Positions 31,748 to 40,463 of a DNA stretch of 48,391 bases are shown piece by piece (position 1 is the first letter of the stretch; each line of letters opens with the position of its first letter). This stretch comes from an uncultured Veillonellaceae bacterium (lineage in GTDB: Bacteria; Bacillota; Negativicutes; Selenomonadales; Selenomonadaceae). The DNA is taken from NCBI GenBank assembly GCA_902785705.1, contig CACZZN010000020.1, forward strand, positions 1-48,391, written 5' to 3'. The notes beneath the pieces were generated by a model. It ran no database searches. It had not been told where the DNA came from and saw only the letters and a program-made list of their open reading frames with translations. The position numbers were made by a program, and so were the translations under genes.

Positions 31748-32353
31748 ATGGAACAGTTATCGCAGGTATTTCTGGAATTCATCGCGAATTGGGGCTATGT
31801 AGCGGTGGCGCTGCTCATGGCCATGGAAAACGCTTGCATCCCGATTCCGAGCGAGTTGATTTTGGGCTTTGCGGGCTATTTGATCTTTGCGGATCAAATG
31901 AGCTTCGGCGGGGCGCTGATAGCGGGGATGATCGGCGGCATGCTCGGCTCCGTCTTTGCGTGGTGGGTAGGACACGCGAAGGGGCGCCGCTTTGTGGATC
32001 GGTATGGGAAGTATTTCTTCATCAAGAAATCCCATGTGGATATGGCGCAGAACTGGTTTGACAAATATGGGCTCAAAGCGGTCTTTTTCAGCCGCATGCT
32101 GCCTGTGATCCGCACGTTCATTTCCCTGCCCGCGGGCTTCGCGCATGTGAGCCTCAAGCCGTTTCTCTTTTATACGTTCATCGGTTCCCTGCCGTGGACG
32201 GCGCTGATCCTCTGGGCCGGCATGATGCTCGGCGAGGGCTGGAAACTGCTCACTGAGATCGGGCACGAGGCCAGCATTGTTTTCGTCATCGTCTGTGCCG
32301 TCGTGATCCTGATCTTGTACCTGCGACATCAGAAAAAGAAGCGCGTGAAATAG
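31748..32353 (+). CDS. DedA-family membrane protein
   Basis: 201 residues. The DedA signature is visible: ENACIPIPSELILGFAGYL, GMIGGMLGSVFAWWVGHAKGRR and FFSRMLPVIRTFISLPAGFAHV, with 4-6 hydrophobic segments and a basic tail. DedA proteins act in membrane homeostasis, several as undecaprenyl phosphate or phospholipid transporters. The ATG at 31748 follows GGAAGGAAG; the frame upstream is tRNA sequence. Confidence 0.9.
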   Translation: MEQLSQVFLEFIANWGYVAVALLMAMENACIPIPSELILGFAGYLIFADQMSFGGALIAGMIGGMLGSVFAWWVGHAKGRRFVDRYGKYFFIKKSHVDMAQNWFDKYGLKAVFFSRMLPVIRTFISLPAGFAHVSLKPFLFYTFIGSLPWTALILWAGMMLGEGWKLLTEIGHEASIVFVIVCAVVILILYLRHQKKKRVK

Positions 32354-32357
32354 AAAT

Positions 32358-32398
32358 TGCGCCCTTGCGGCTTTTGTGGACTGCAAGGGCGCATTTTT
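32358..32398 (+). terminator. terminator of dedA-like gene
   Basis: TGCGCCCTTGC (32358-32368) and GCAAGGGCGCA (32383-32393) form an 11-bp stem, followed by five T. Confidence 0.9.
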
Positions 32399-32408
32399 CG
32401 ACAGTTCC

Positions 32409-32750
32409 TTAGGCAAAATACTGGTAGTATAATTCGATAAAGAAAAGCGCGGCGGCGAGGCCGATGGAGACAAAGCTGGCCCGTTCGATCAGGATACGCC
32501 TGGTCTCCGTGAATTCCCTGTGGCGGCGCGCGTAGGTGAGGGAGAGGGAAATCGTGAGCAGGAGATACATCACGCGGTTTATGGCGTCGAAGGACTCCCA
32601 GCCGATGAACAGGATGAAGATGGTGAAGCAGATAATGCCGATCAGCAGGAAATCCTTGCCGATTTTTTCTTTCGGCTTGTCCGGTTCCTTCTGCTTCGGA
32701 TGGATTTTATGTTGAAGTTTTCTGTATTGCTTTGCCATAGAAATCACCAT
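32409..32750 (-). CDS. small membrane protein, unknown
   Basis: 113 residues. A basic N-terminal part (QYRKLQHKIHPKQKEPDKPK) is followed by three hydrophobic segments (LLIGIICFTIFILFIGW, VMYLLLTISLSLTYA, SIGLAAALFFIELYY). No family recognised. GAGGA lies 4 nt before the ATG at 32750; ATG 32738 (MAKQY) is the alternative start. The open frame extends further upstream to 32834 without a ribosome site. Confidence 0.6.
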   Translation of the reverse strand: MVISMAKQYRKLQHKIHPKQKEPDKPKEKIGKDFLLIGIICFTIFILFIGWESFDAINRVMYLLLTISLSLTYARRHREFTETRRILIERASFVSIGLAAALFFIELYYQYFA

Positions 32751-32870
32751 GCTTTCCTCTGAAGATATCAACACAATACCACAAGGGTAAATAGTTTTGC
32801 TCAACTTGCCTTTCGCTTTGCGCGTACTCATCAAGCGTTCATATTATACCATAAAAGTATGAGGTTGCCT

Positions 32871-32897
32871 TAAGTTTTTTCCGATTTTCTCCGATAT
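32871..32897 (+). promoter_or_regulatory. putative sigma-28 (flagellar) promoter
   Basis: TAAG (32871-32874), 15 nt, then TCCGATAT (32890-32897) fits the TAAA-N15-GCCGATAA consensus at 9 of 12 positions. The ATG follows 26 nt later. Sigma-28 control would tie the next gene to motility. Confidence 0.5.
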
Positions 32898-32923
32898 ATG
32901 GATAGAGGAAAGGGGCGGCTTTT

Positions 32924-33937
32924 ATGAGTGGGAACTATATTTATTCCAGCAGCAGCTATGGATTGGGAACGATTTCGAGCGCGGTACCGCAGTGGCAGAA
33001 GGCCGGGGGCAACTCTGCGGCGGATGCGTCCACGTCCTCCTATCAGGATATCCTGAGGCTCTTGCAGCAGGCGAACGCCGGTGCTGCGGAAGAGGGGAAA
33101 GTATCCGCGAAGGATATGAGCATGAGCCAGTACAAGGCGTATATCACGGAAAAAATCAGCAATATCTCCTTTGACGAGACGCGCCCGAATGACGAGGAAT
33201 TCATCCAGATTACCGATGCGGGCTGGGAAGCCATGAAAAATGACGCGGGCTATGAGAGCTGGGTGCTCGACAAAATCCGGCAGACCCGCTCGACGAGCGA
33301 TGGGTATTACCGTTTGGGCGGCAGCGGCTCCTACACCATGGAGTCTTTTGGCGCGACGCGGGAAGATTACAAAGTGCAGAGCTGGAGCAAGAATCTCAGC
33401 GATGAGTATGACCGCATGCAGCTTCAACAGACCGCGGGGGATGCCTTCTGGATGAGCATCGGCGCGACGAAGAAGCAGAAGCAGAAGCTGGCGAACCGCT
33501 TTCAGGAACAGCAGCTGGAGATTCTGCAGGGCAATATGCGCAATGCGCTCCTGGAGGAACTGAATGCAAAAGCTTCCTATTCGGCGCTGCTGCAGCAGAA
33601 AATGGACAGCTTGAAGGAAGATCTGAAGGCGATGGAAGCGCGCAGGGAGGAACTGGAGGAAATCGAGAAGACCCACGAGGAGCTGACAGGGAAAGCGACG
33701 GGGGAGGATGCCGCGGCGCAGCAGCCTGTGGTCGAGACCATCAAGCGCATCATGCCGGATGGGACGATTCGCGTGACAAAGATGGAGAACGGGCAAGTGA
33801 CGGAGCAATATGAGAAAAAGCCCAATATGATGGCGATTCCCGATGCGACGGTGCCAAAATCCATAGACGGCGTGGAAGTGCCGTCATCCCAAAGAGTGAA
33901 ATGGGTGCCTCACTACAATGTGTTCGATATGATGTAA
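32924..33937 (+). CDS. coiled-coil protein of unknown function, possibly flagellar regulon
   Basis: 337 residues, no signal peptide or membrane segment. Residues about 66-130 (MSMSQYKAYITEKISNISFD, EEFIQITDAGWEAMKNDAGY, ESWVLDKIRQTR) form a block I recall in uncharacterised clostridial proteins; residues about 190-255 are a long Gln/Glu-rich coiled coil, and a Pro-rich tail follows. The start at 32924 follows AAAGGGG. The upstream sigma-28-like promoter suggests a motility-linked product, perhaps secreted by the flagellar apparatus; this is inference. Confidence 0.65.
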   Translation: MSGNYIYSSSSYGLGTISSAVPQWQKAGGNSAADASTSSYQDILRLLQQANAGAAEEGKVSAKDMSMSQYKAYITEKISNISFDETRPNDEEFIQITDAGWEAMKNDAGYESWVLDKIRQTRSTSDGYYRLGGSGSYTMESFGATREDYKVQSWSKNLSDEYDRMQLQQTAGDAFWMSIGATKKQKQKLANRFQEQQLEILQGNMRNALLEELNAKASYSALLQQKMDSLKEDLKAMEARREELEEIEKTHEELTGKATGEDAAAQQPVVETIKRIMPDGTIRVTKMENGQVTEQYEKKPNMMAIPDATVPKSIDGVEVPSSQRVKWVPHYNVFDMM

Positions 33938-33947
33938 AATTTCCGGC

Positions 33948-33983
33948 AGCAGCATAGATGTAACAATCTATGCTGCTTAAATT
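33948..33983 (+). terminator. terminator after the coiled-coil gene
   Basis: AGCAGCATAGAT (33948-33959) and ATCTATGCTGCT (33966-33977) form a perfect 12-bp stem with a 6-nt loop, followed by TAAATTTTG. Confidence 0.8.
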
Positions 33984-34079
33984 TTGTCGTCGAAAAGGAT
34001 TTTCAGCATTTTGGGCGAATAAAATAATAGGTTTATGTATTCCTGCATAGCGGGAATTGCACGATGGAGGTGGCGTCTG

Positions 34080-35186
34080 TTGGGGAAGAAACTACTGGTC
34101 TGCTTCTTGACGATAACGTTTTCTGTTCTGATGGCACAGGTCTGTCTCGCGAAATCTGCCTTTCTGGTCAAGGAGGGCATGCGCGGGGCACAGGTGCGGG
34201 AGGTGCAGGAGCTGCTGATTTCCAAGGGTTTCCTGCAAGGAGAAGCGGATGGTGTCTGCGGCGCTGCGACCGTGGCGGCTATCAAGAAATTCCAGGAGCA
34301 GGCAGGTTTGGAGCCGGACGGTATCTGCGGGGATGAAACCTATGCGATGCTGGGCGGACACATGTCAGGGGGATCGAATTTCTCTGCAGAGGCAGCTTCG
34401 GGAGCGCTGAAGCCCGGCATGAAGGGAGACCGTGTGCGGGCTATGCAGGAGCTGCTGCTGAAGCATGGCTATCTGCTTGCTCAGCCGGATGGCTCATATG
34501 GCCCCAGAACAGAAGAGGCTGTGCGGAAATTCCAGCAGGATGTAGGGTTGGCTGTCGACGGCATCTGCGGAGCGGAAACGCTTTCCCGGCTGGAAAATCG
34601 TGACAGCAGCGCCGGCAACGCGCATGAGCATTCGGCCTATGCGGCAACGGGAACGGTGCTCAAGCCGGGAATGCACGGGGATGGCGTAACGCTGGTGCAG
34701 CAGTATTTGATCGATCTCGGGTATCTGAACGATGCGGCGGACGGGCTTTACGGGCCGAAAACCGTAGCGGCAGTGAAACGTTTTCAGGCAGATAATGGGC
34801 TTGTGGCAGATGGCATCTGCGGCAGCGCGACCTATGCTGCCTTGCAGGTGAGTCCGAAGACCACGGAGGCAGCGGCTCCGCCTCAAACGACGACGGCTCC
34901 GGAAGGAGGCCGTGTGGTCTATGTGGAGGCGTCGGCCTACAGTCCCATGGATCCCGGTATGAATCTTCATACGGCGACCGGGAAATTCCTGCGGCGCGGT
35001 ATCATTGCGGTGGATCCTTCCTTTATCCCCCTTGGGACGCGCGTGTTCATCCCCGGATACGGGGACGCCACGGCGGATGATATCGGCTATGCAATCAAAG
35101 GGAATCGCATTGACATCGCCTTTGACACCCATGAGGAGGCATTGCTCTTCGGGCGTCGGTCTCTGGAGATCTATATCTATGACTAG
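34080..35186 (+). CDS. secreted protein with three peptidoglycan-binding domains and a 3D domain
   Basis: 368 residues. Signal peptide (KKLLVCFLTITFSVLMAQVCLA), three PG_binding_1 repeats at about 30-90, 108-170 and 193-255 (each with a GMxGxxVxxxQ start and a VDGICG/VADGICG end), a Thr/Pro linker, and a C-terminal 3D domain (ASAYSPMDPGMNLHTATGK, AVDPSFIPLGTRVFI, DIAFDTHEEALLFG) whose three Asp are present. 3D domains occur in lytic transglycosylase-like enzymes (YuiC, MltA fold), so it probably cuts or remodels the cell wall. Start TTG at 34080, with GGAGG 8-10 nt upstream. Confidence 0.88.
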   Translation: MGKKLLVCFLTITFSVLMAQVCLAKSAFLVKEGMRGAQVREVQELLISKGFLQGEADGVCGAATVAAIKKFQEQAGLEPDGICGDETYAMLGGHMSGGSNFSAEAASGALKPGMKGDRVRAMQELLLKHGYLLAQPDGSYGPRTEEAVRKFQQDVGLAVDGICGAETLSRLENRDSSAGNAHEHSAYAATGTVLKPGMHGDGVTLVQQYLIDLGYLNDAADGLYGPKTVAAVKRFQADNGLVADGICGSATYAALQVSPKTTEAAAPPQTTTAPEGGRVVYVEASAYSPMDPGMNLHTATGKFLRRGIIAVDPSFIPLGTRVFIPGYGDATADDIGYAIKGNRIDIAFDTHEEALLFGRRSLEIYIYD

Positions 35187-35200
35187 TGCGCTGCATCTCC

Positions 35201-36343
35201 CTATCGCCTGATGCCGGTGTGAATCAGGCGCATCACCTGCTCTGCCGTGTCTCTCATGTTTTGCCGCGCATTTTTCTTGTCCAGAGCTTCGTCCAAGGTT
35301 GAGACGCCTCGTAAAATGGGAAAGAACGCGTCTATGCCGTGGGCGTTTAGTTCCCTGGCATCGCGCGTGACAGCACCGGCAAAGGCAAAAACGGGTTTAT
35401 GATGTTTTTTTGCCAGCTTCGCCACGCCGAATGGCGCCTTGCCCATCATGGTCTGGGCATCCAGACGCCCCTCCCCCGTAATGACCAGATCTGCATCCTT
35501 GATGTAATCCTCCAGTTTCGTCTCTTCCAATACGATGTTCACGCCGGATTCCAACGTGGCATGGGTATAGGCGAGGAATCCGAAGCCCAAGCCTCCGGCT
35601 GCTCCCGCTCCGGGGAAATTGGGATCGGCATGGGGAAAAGTTTTTTGCGTCAGCCTGGCATAGCCTGCAAGCCATTGGTCCATTTGTGCCACGCTTTCGG
35701 CAGTCGCTCCCTTTTGAGGGCCATAGACTGCGCTGCATCCTTTGGCACCGCATAAGGGATTTTCCACATCGCAGGCCACGCGGAAGGCTGCGTTGGCAAG
35801 CTCCGGCAATACATCATCGGTCCTTATCTCGCACAAATCCCGCAAGCCTTCTGCCCCCAAGGATATTTCCCGTCCCTCCGCCGTAAGGAATTGAACGCCG
35901 AGGGCCATGAGCATGCCGGCGCCTCCGTCATTGGTGGCGCTTCCGCCTATGCCAACAATGAAACGGCGACAGCCTTTCGCTATGGCATGACGCAGGAGTT
36001 CTCCGACACCAAAGGTTGTGGCGCGGTAAGGGTTCCTCTCCGCGGGAGAGACAAGGCCAATTCCCGCAGCCTCCGCCATTTCCACTACGGCGACACCATC
36101 CGGCAAGATGCCGTAGGCGGCTTCGACCTTCTTTCCCAGCGGTCCTGTGACCGAAACTTTTTCCAAACGCCCTCCCAGCCCCAACGCCAGAGCCTCTGCC
36201 GTGCCTTCGCCTCCATCGGCTAAGGGGCGCACATCCACATGAGCTTCCGGGTCAACGGCGGCGATCCCCTCGCGAATCGCCTCTCCGGCCTCCAAAGAGG
36301 TCAAACTTTCCTTAAAAGAATCCGTGGCTACCACAATCCGCAT
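35201..36343 (-). CDS. glxK: glycerate kinase
   Basis: 380 residues of the GlxK/GarK type: VVATDSFKESLTSLEAGEAI at the start, RPLADGGEGTAEAL, VGIGGSATNDGGAGMLMALG and TGEGRLDAQTMMGKAP. It phosphorylates glycerate (2-phosphoglycerate in most members) with ATP, feeding glycolysis. The start at 36343 follows AAAGGAGAG; upstream frame to 36478 runs through non-coding repeats. Convergent with the peptidoglycan-binding gene; no clear terminator lies in the 14-nt gap. Confidence 0.92.
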   Translation of the reverse strand: MRIVVATDSFKESLTSLEAGEAIREGIAAVDPEAHVDVRPLADGGEGTAEALALGLGGRLEKVSVTGPLGKKVEAAYGILPDGVAVVEMAEAAGIGLVSPAERNPYRATTFGVGELLRHAIAKGCRRFIVGIGGSATNDGGAGMLMALGVQFLTAEGREISLGAEGLRDLCEIRTDDVLPELANAAFRVACDVENPLCGAKGCSAVYGPQKGATAESVAQMDQWLAGYARLTQKTFPHADPNFPGAGAAGGLGFGFLAYTHATLESGVNIVLEETKLEDYIKDADLVITGEGRLDAQTMMGKAPFGVAKLAKKHHKPVFAFAGAVTRDARELNAHGIDAFFPILRGVSTLDEALDKKNARQNMRDTAEQVMRLIHTGIRR

Positions 36344-36374
36344 GGAACACACTCTCCTTTCACGCTCATATCGT

Positions 36375-36398
36375 CTACCTGTTCGACTACCTGTTCGA
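36375..36398. repeat. 12-bp tandem repeat upstream of glycerate kinase
   Basis: CTACCTGTTCGA is present twice without a gap, 31 bp before the glxK start. It could be an operator for divergent control of glxK and mtlA. Confidence 0.45.
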
Positions 36399-36436
36399 CA
36401 AACCCAAGGCTTGTTCCTCCCCAAACCCCAAAATCG

Positions 36437-36473
36437 GCGCCTGCTCCCAAAACGTGGAGCAGGGCGCTTTTTT
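36437..36473 (+). terminator. plus-strand terminator upstream of mtlA
   Basis: GCGCCTGCTCC (36437-36447) pairs with GGAGCAGGGCGC (36456-36467) with one bulge, followed by six T. No plus-strand gene ends here, so it may stop antisense read-through or an unrecognised short RNA. The remaining sequence to the mtlA promoter shows nothing else. Confidence 0.7.
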
Positions 36474-36591
36474 ATCACAAAGATGCTTCATTACAGAAAT
36501 TTTATGCTCGTTTGAAGCCCTCTGAGCCACGAATGACGCGTACCTTTAATTTTGTCCTATGGACTTGTGGACATGGTGCAAGGTCTTTTGC

Positions 36592-36620
36592 TTGTTTTGT
36601 CTCTTTTGCTATTGTATAAT
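36592..36620 (+). promoter_or_regulatory. promoter of the mtl operon
   Basis: TTGTTT (36592-36597) and TATAAT (36615-36620) are 17 bp apart. The leader of about 113 nt includes an imperfect palindrome, ACTTAA with TTAAGT around GAGGACCTC, which might bind a regulator or fold. Confidence 0.65.
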
Positions 36621-36739
36621 CAAATCAACTTAAACGAGGACCTCTTAAGTGGCCATAAAGAACCTTGTGAAAGTGCAGTACGAAGGTATTATTGGTGAAT
36701 ATGAACAAACAATACGAATACTAAATGGAGGTTACGAAA

Positions 36740-38620
36740 ATGAGCAATCAAAAGCAGGGCGGCGCTCAGGAAGCAATGCAAAAATTCGGACGCTTTCTCA
36801 GCGGCATGGTCATGCCGAATATCGGCGCATTTATTGCTTGGGGCTTTCTGACAGCCCTCTTCATCCCCACCGGCTGGATGCCGAATGAATATCTCGCCCA
36901 GGTGGGCGGCCCGATGTCGAAATGGCTGATCCCGCTGCTCTTAGGCTTCACTGGTGGAGCAGCAGTCTATGGGCATCGGGGCGGCGTAGTAGGCGCCATC
37001 GCGACCAGCGGTATCATCGCGGGCGCGGATATCCCGATGTTCCTCGGAGCCATGATCATGGGGCCCTTGGGCGGCTTCTGCATCAAGAAGTTTGACAATG
37101 CGGTGCAGGATTCCATTCCGGGCGGCTTCGAGATGCTGGTGAACAACTTCTCCGCAGGTATCCTGGGCGGCATCCTCGCCATCCTGTCCTACATGGTGGT
37201 CGGCCCTGTGGTGCTTTCCATCAACGATGTGCTCCGCTCGGGCGTCGAGGGCATCGTGGCGCTGGGCTTCCTGCCCTTTGTGTCCATCCTGGTGGAGCCT
37301 GCGAAGATTCTCTTCCTCAACAACGCAATCAATCACGGTGTGTTCTCTCCGCTGGGCATCCAGCAGGCCGAGGAGTTTGGCAAGTCCATGTTCTTCCTCA
37401 TCGAGGCGAACCCCGGCCCCGGTCTTGGCGTACTGCTTGCATACTGGTTCGTGGGCAAAGGCATGGCAAAGGCTTCCTCGCCGGGCGCTATGATCATCCA
37501 CTTCCTCGGCGGTATCCATGAAATCTATTTCCCGTATATCCTCATGAAGCCTCAACTCGTCCTCGCGGTGATCGCGGGCGGCATGTCCGGCGTTTTCACG
37601 ATGAATATGCTCAACGGCGGCCTCATCGCACCGTCTTCTCCCGGTTCCATCATCGCAATCCTCGCCATGACGCCGAAAGGCGCGTTCCTTGCGAATATCG
37701 CTGATGTCATTGTTGCCACGATCGTTTCTTTCCTCGTTGCTTCCCCGCTCATCAAGATGTCCAAGGATTCCGATGAAGGGGATTCCCTCGAAGATGCCCA
37801 AGCAAGCATGAAGGCCATGAAGGCTGCCAGCAAGGGTCAGGCCGGTGAAGTCAAGGTCAGCGGCAAGGATCTGAAGTTCATCGCTTACGCATGCGATGCA
37901 GGCATGGGCTCCAGCGCACTCGGCGCGGCGGCGCTCCGCAAGAAGCTCCATAAGGACGGCTATACGAATATCACGGTCAAGAATTTCGCCATCGGCAACA
38001 TTCCGAAGGATGCCCAGATCGTAGTTTCCCAGGAAAAACTGGCGGCCCGCGCCATGGAGGATTCTCCGCAGGCGGAGCATATCTGGATCAAGGACTTTAC
38101 CAACAACAATGTCTATGACATCATCAGCGCCCGTCTGAAAGGCGTCGAAGCGGCCGGCGGGCCGGTGGAGGTCGAGCAGGTCAAGGAAGGCGTTCTCCTG
38201 AAGGAAAATGTGAAGCTCGGTCTGGCGAGCGTCAGCAAGGAAGAGGCAATCCGTGCGGCAGGCGAGCTGCTGGTGAAGAGCGGCTATGTCGAAGCACCGT
38301 ATGTAGAGGGCATGATTGCCCGTGAGAAGGACATCAGCACCTATATCGGCAAGGGCATCGCAATCCCCCATGGCGAAAACGCCGTGAAGGAACATGTGAA
38401 GAAGTCCGGTATCGTCGTGCTGCAGTATCCGCAGGGCATCAAGTTCGGTGAGAACCGCGCCTACCTCGTCGTCGGCATCGCAGGCAAGGACAACGATCAT
38501 CTGGCCATCCTCGCGAATATCGCGACCACGATGGATGAGTGCGGAGATGCGGAGCTGGAAAAGCTCTATACGACGAAAGACGTCGATATGCTTTACGAAG
38601 TCTTTACGAAGGCAGAGTAA
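36740..38620 (+). CDS. mtlA: mannitol PTS enzyme IICBA
   Basis: 626 residues in one chain: EIIC membrane domain (about 1-345, with GGIHEIYFPYILMKP carrying the conserved GxHE), EIIB with phospho-Cys385 in YACDAGMGSSALGA, and EIIA with phospho-His544 in GIAIPHGE. It imports mannitol as mannitol 1-phosphate using phosphoenolpyruvate via HPr. GGAGG precedes the ATG at 36740; the track of open frame five codons upstream is not needed. mtlD follows in the same direction. Confidence 0.96.
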   Translation: MSNQKQGGAQEAMQKFGRFLSGMVMPNIGAFIAWGFLTALFIPTGWMPNEYLAQVGGPMSKWLIPLLLGFTGGAAVYGHRGGVVGAIATSGIIAGADIPMFLGAMIMGPLGGFCIKKFDNAVQDSIPGGFEMLVNNFSAGILGGILAILSYMVVGPVVLSINDVLRSGVEGIVALGFLPFVSILVEPAKILFLNNAINHGVFSPLGIQQAEEFGKSMFFLIEANPGPGLGVLLAYWFVGKGMAKASSPGAMIIHFLGGIHEIYFPYILMKPQLVLAVIAGGMSGVFTMNMLNGGLIAPSSPGSIIAILAMTPKGAFLANIADVIVATIVSFLVASPLIKMSKDSDEGDSLEDAQASMKAMKAASKGQAGEVKVSGKDLKFIAYACDAGMGSSALGAAALRKKLHKDGYTNITVKNFAIGNIPKDAQIVVSQEKLAARAMEDSPQAEHIWIKDFTNNNVYDIISARLKGVEAAGGPVEVEQVKEGVLLKENVKLGLASVSKEEAIRAAGELLVKSGYVEAPYVEGMIAREKDISTYIGKGIAIPHGENAVKEHVKKSGIVVLQYPQGIKFGENRAYLVVGIAGKDNDHLAILANIATTMDECGDAELEKLYTTKDVDMLYEVFTKAE

Positions 38621-38640
38621 TGATTTAAAATAGAAATGGG

Positions 38641-38674
38641 AACGGGAGAGATTTCGGGAGAATCTCTCCCCGTT
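38641..38674 (+). promoter_or_regulatory. intercistronic hairpin between mtlA and mtlD
   Basis: AACGGGAGAGATT (38641-38653) pairs with AATCTCTCCCCGTT (38661-38674) with one bulged C. No T-run follows, so it more likely marks RNA processing or sets relative expression of the two genes. Confidence 0.55.
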
Positions 38675-38705
38675 TCACCAAGTGATTGTTTAGGAGGCAA
38701 TGAAA

Positions 38706-39842
38706 ATGAAAAAGGCAGTACATTTCGGTGCGGGGAATATCGGGCGCGGTTTCATCGGCCAGCTTCTGGCGAAGTCCGGCTATGAGATCATCTTTGTGGA
38801 CGTGGCGGAAGCTCTGGTCAATGACATCAACGAGCTGAAGAAGTACCATATCCAGATCGTGGGAGACCAGCCGGAGCGCATCCTGGTGGAGCATGTGTCC
38901 GCCATCAACAGCAATACCCATCTGGAGGATTTGCTGGATGCCATCGTAGAGGCGGATATCGTGACCACCGCCATCGGGCCGAATATTTTGAAGTTCATTG
39001 CCCCGAATATCGCGAAGGGTCTCACGAGGCGCGTGGCGAAGACGGACGCGCCCCTCAACATCATCGCCTGCGAGAACATGGTGGGCGGCTCGACCGTGCT
39101 GAAGAATTTTGTCTATGAGGCGCTGGATGAGGACACGAAGAAAAAGGTGGATGTCTGCATTGGCTTCCCGGATGCGGCGGTGGACCGCATCGTGCCGCTG
39201 CAGCAGAATGAAGAAAAGCTTCTGGTGCAGGTGGAGCCATATGCGGAATGGGATGTGGACGCAACGAAGATCGTGGGCGAGAAGCCTGCCATTGAGGGCC
39301 TGACCTATGTGGACAATCTGCAGGCCTATATCGAGCGCAAGCTGTTCACCGTGAACACGGGACACGCTTCCATCGCCTACCTTGCCTACCAAAAGGGCAT
39401 CAAGGACATCTACAGTGCCATGAAGGACGAGGAAGTCGTGGCAATGGCCCGCAAGGTCTGGTCCGAGACAGGCGCGCTGCTGGTCGAGAAGTACGGTTTC
39501 GACAAGGAGGTTCATGCGAAGTACATTGAGACGACGGAGAACCGCTTCCGCAATCCCCATCTTTCCGATGAGGTCACCCGCGTGGCCCGCGGCCCGAAGC
39601 GCAAGCTCTCCCCGAAAGACCGCCTGACCTCCCCTGCGACGCAGCTTTTGGAGCGCGGCAAGCAGCCGGAGGCGCTGGCAACGGTCATGGCAGCGGCGCT
39701 GCACTTCGATTTCGAGGGAGATGCCGAGGCAGTCGAGATCCAGTCCTATATCAAGGAACATGGCATGAAAGCTGCCATCACAGAGTTCACGGGCGCGGCG
39801 GAAGGCTCGGAACTGTTCCGTCTGGTTGAGGGCAAATTGTAA
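38706..39842 (+). CDS. mtlD: mannitol-1-phosphate 5-dehydrogenase
   Basis: 378 residues. The NAD-binding motif HFGAGNIGRGFIG is at the N-terminus, and the family blocks ACENMVGGSTVLKNFV, IGFPDAAVDRIVP and FTVNTGHASIAYLAY follow. It oxidises mannitol 1-phosphate to fructose 6-phosphate. AGGAGG lies 8 nt before the ATG at 38706; the ATG at 38700 is too close to the site. Confidence 0.95.
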   Translation: MKKAVHFGAGNIGRGFIGQLLAKSGYEIIFVDVAEALVNDINELKKYHIQIVGDQPERILVEHVSAINSNTHLEDLLDAIVEADIVTTAIGPNILKFIAPNIAKGLTRRVAKTDAPLNIIACENMVGGSTVLKNFVYEALDEDTKKKVDVCIGFPDAAVDRIVPLQQNEEKLLVQVEPYAEWDVDATKIVGEKPAIEGLTYVDNLQAYIERKLFTVNTGHASIAYLAYQKGIKDIYSAMKDEEVVAMARKVWSETGALLVEKYGFDKEVHAKYIETTENRFRNPHLSDEVTRVARGPKRKLSPKDRLTSPATQLLERGKQPEALATVMAAALHFDFEGDAEAVEIQSYIKEHGMKAAITEFTGAAEGSELFRLVEGKL

Positions 39843-39917
39843 GCTGTTTCGAGGAAAAAATAATATAGCCCTGCAGGTATGCATCGCTTTCACGATACAG
39901 CCTGCAAGGCTCTAGGA

Positions 39918-39949
39918 GTGGAGCATGGGATATGCTCCACTTGTATTTT
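39918..39949 (+). terminator. terminator of the mtl operon
   Basis: GTGGAGCAT (39918-39926) and ATGCTCCAC (39932-39940) form a perfect 9-bp stem, followed by TTGTATTTT. A weaker hairpin (AGCCCTGCAGG with CCTGCAAGGCT) lies just before it. Confidence 0.85.
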
Positions 39950-40245
39950 AGCACTTTTGAGAAAAAATGCAATAGTGAAAAACGGATTAAGAGATATATC
40001 TGGGATAAAAGTGCATAAATATATAATATAAATGATATTACTTTTAATAAAAATCGAGATTTTTTAATAATAAAAATGCTTTTATTGGCTTCTTTTTGAA
40101 TTCAGTATAAAAACAGAGTGATATCGAAAAACTTTTTTGACGATGATTTCTTCTTATTTTGAAAATAATATTTCTCAGGGCAAGATGTTTGAGAGCCTTT
40201 GAGAAACCTTGAAACCTTGAGAAAGAAATTTTTACGAGAGAAAAC
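39950..40245. other. AT-rich non-coding stretch
   Basis: About 300 bp much richer in A and T than its surroundings, without a supported gene. It contains a short direct repeat AAACCTTGA (twice around 40203-40219). Open frames here lack ribosome sites. It precedes the tRNA-Gly locus and may be a left-over of earlier insertions. Confidence 0.5.
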
Positions 40246-40274
40246 TTGCTTTTTGCTGCAGATGGTGGTAGAAT
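40246..40274 (+). promoter_or_regulatory. promoter of the tRNA-Gly locus
   Basis: TTGCTT (40246-40251) and TAGAAT (40269-40274) lie 17 bp apart, 12 nt before the truncated tRNA. The intact tRNA at 40464 has no good promoter of its own and may depend on this one. Confidence 0.65.
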
Positions 40275-40286
40275 GGACGAGTCGAT

Positions 40287-40324
40287 GCGGGCATAGTTCA
40301 TCGGTAGAATACGAGCTTCCCAAG
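40287..40324 (+). pseudogene. 5' half of a tRNA-Gly gene
   Basis: GCGGGCATAGTTCATCGGTA and the following bases match the intact tRNA-Gly at 40464 from its first base through the anticodon loop (GCTTCCCAAG) with three differences. After 40324 the sequence diverges completely. The break falls in the anticodon loop, a common crossover site of tyrosine integrases. Confidence 0.8.
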
Positions 40325-40382
40325 TAAGTGTTCTAAAGAATACGGCTATCTGCCAGGTCAGTAATCATAAGGGTTGCGATGA

Positions 40383-40426
40383 TTTAGGGTATCCTAGTTT
40401 TGCCTTGGTTGCACCTTATTTGCACC
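40383..40426 (+). other. possible integrase arm-type sites next to tRNA-Gly
   Basis: TTTAGGGTATC (40383-40393) and TGCACCTTATTTGCACC (40410-40426) both recur at 42764-42774 and 42857-42873 inside the element. Paired TGCACC motifs spaced like this resemble arm-type binding sites of tyrosine integrases, so this stretch is probably element-derived. Confidence 0.5.
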
Positions 40427-40463
40427 TTATGGCGTGAGATTGACAGTGACATAAATTTCATAA

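Noticed and set aside
32394..32415. MITE end: ACAGTTCCTTAG resembles the AGGAACTGT family
   Set aside because: Only one short end is present, no partner repeat was found within 300 bp, and part of it is the dedA terminator.
36649..36888. 79-codon ORF with GTG start upstream of mtlA
   Set aside because: It lacks a ribosome site and overlaps mtlA out of frame.
40044..40301. Minus-strand ORFs of 73-85 codons in the AT-rich gap
   Set aside because: Low-complexity Lys/Phe/Ser composition, no ribosome site, and they run through the tRNA promoter and half-tRNA.
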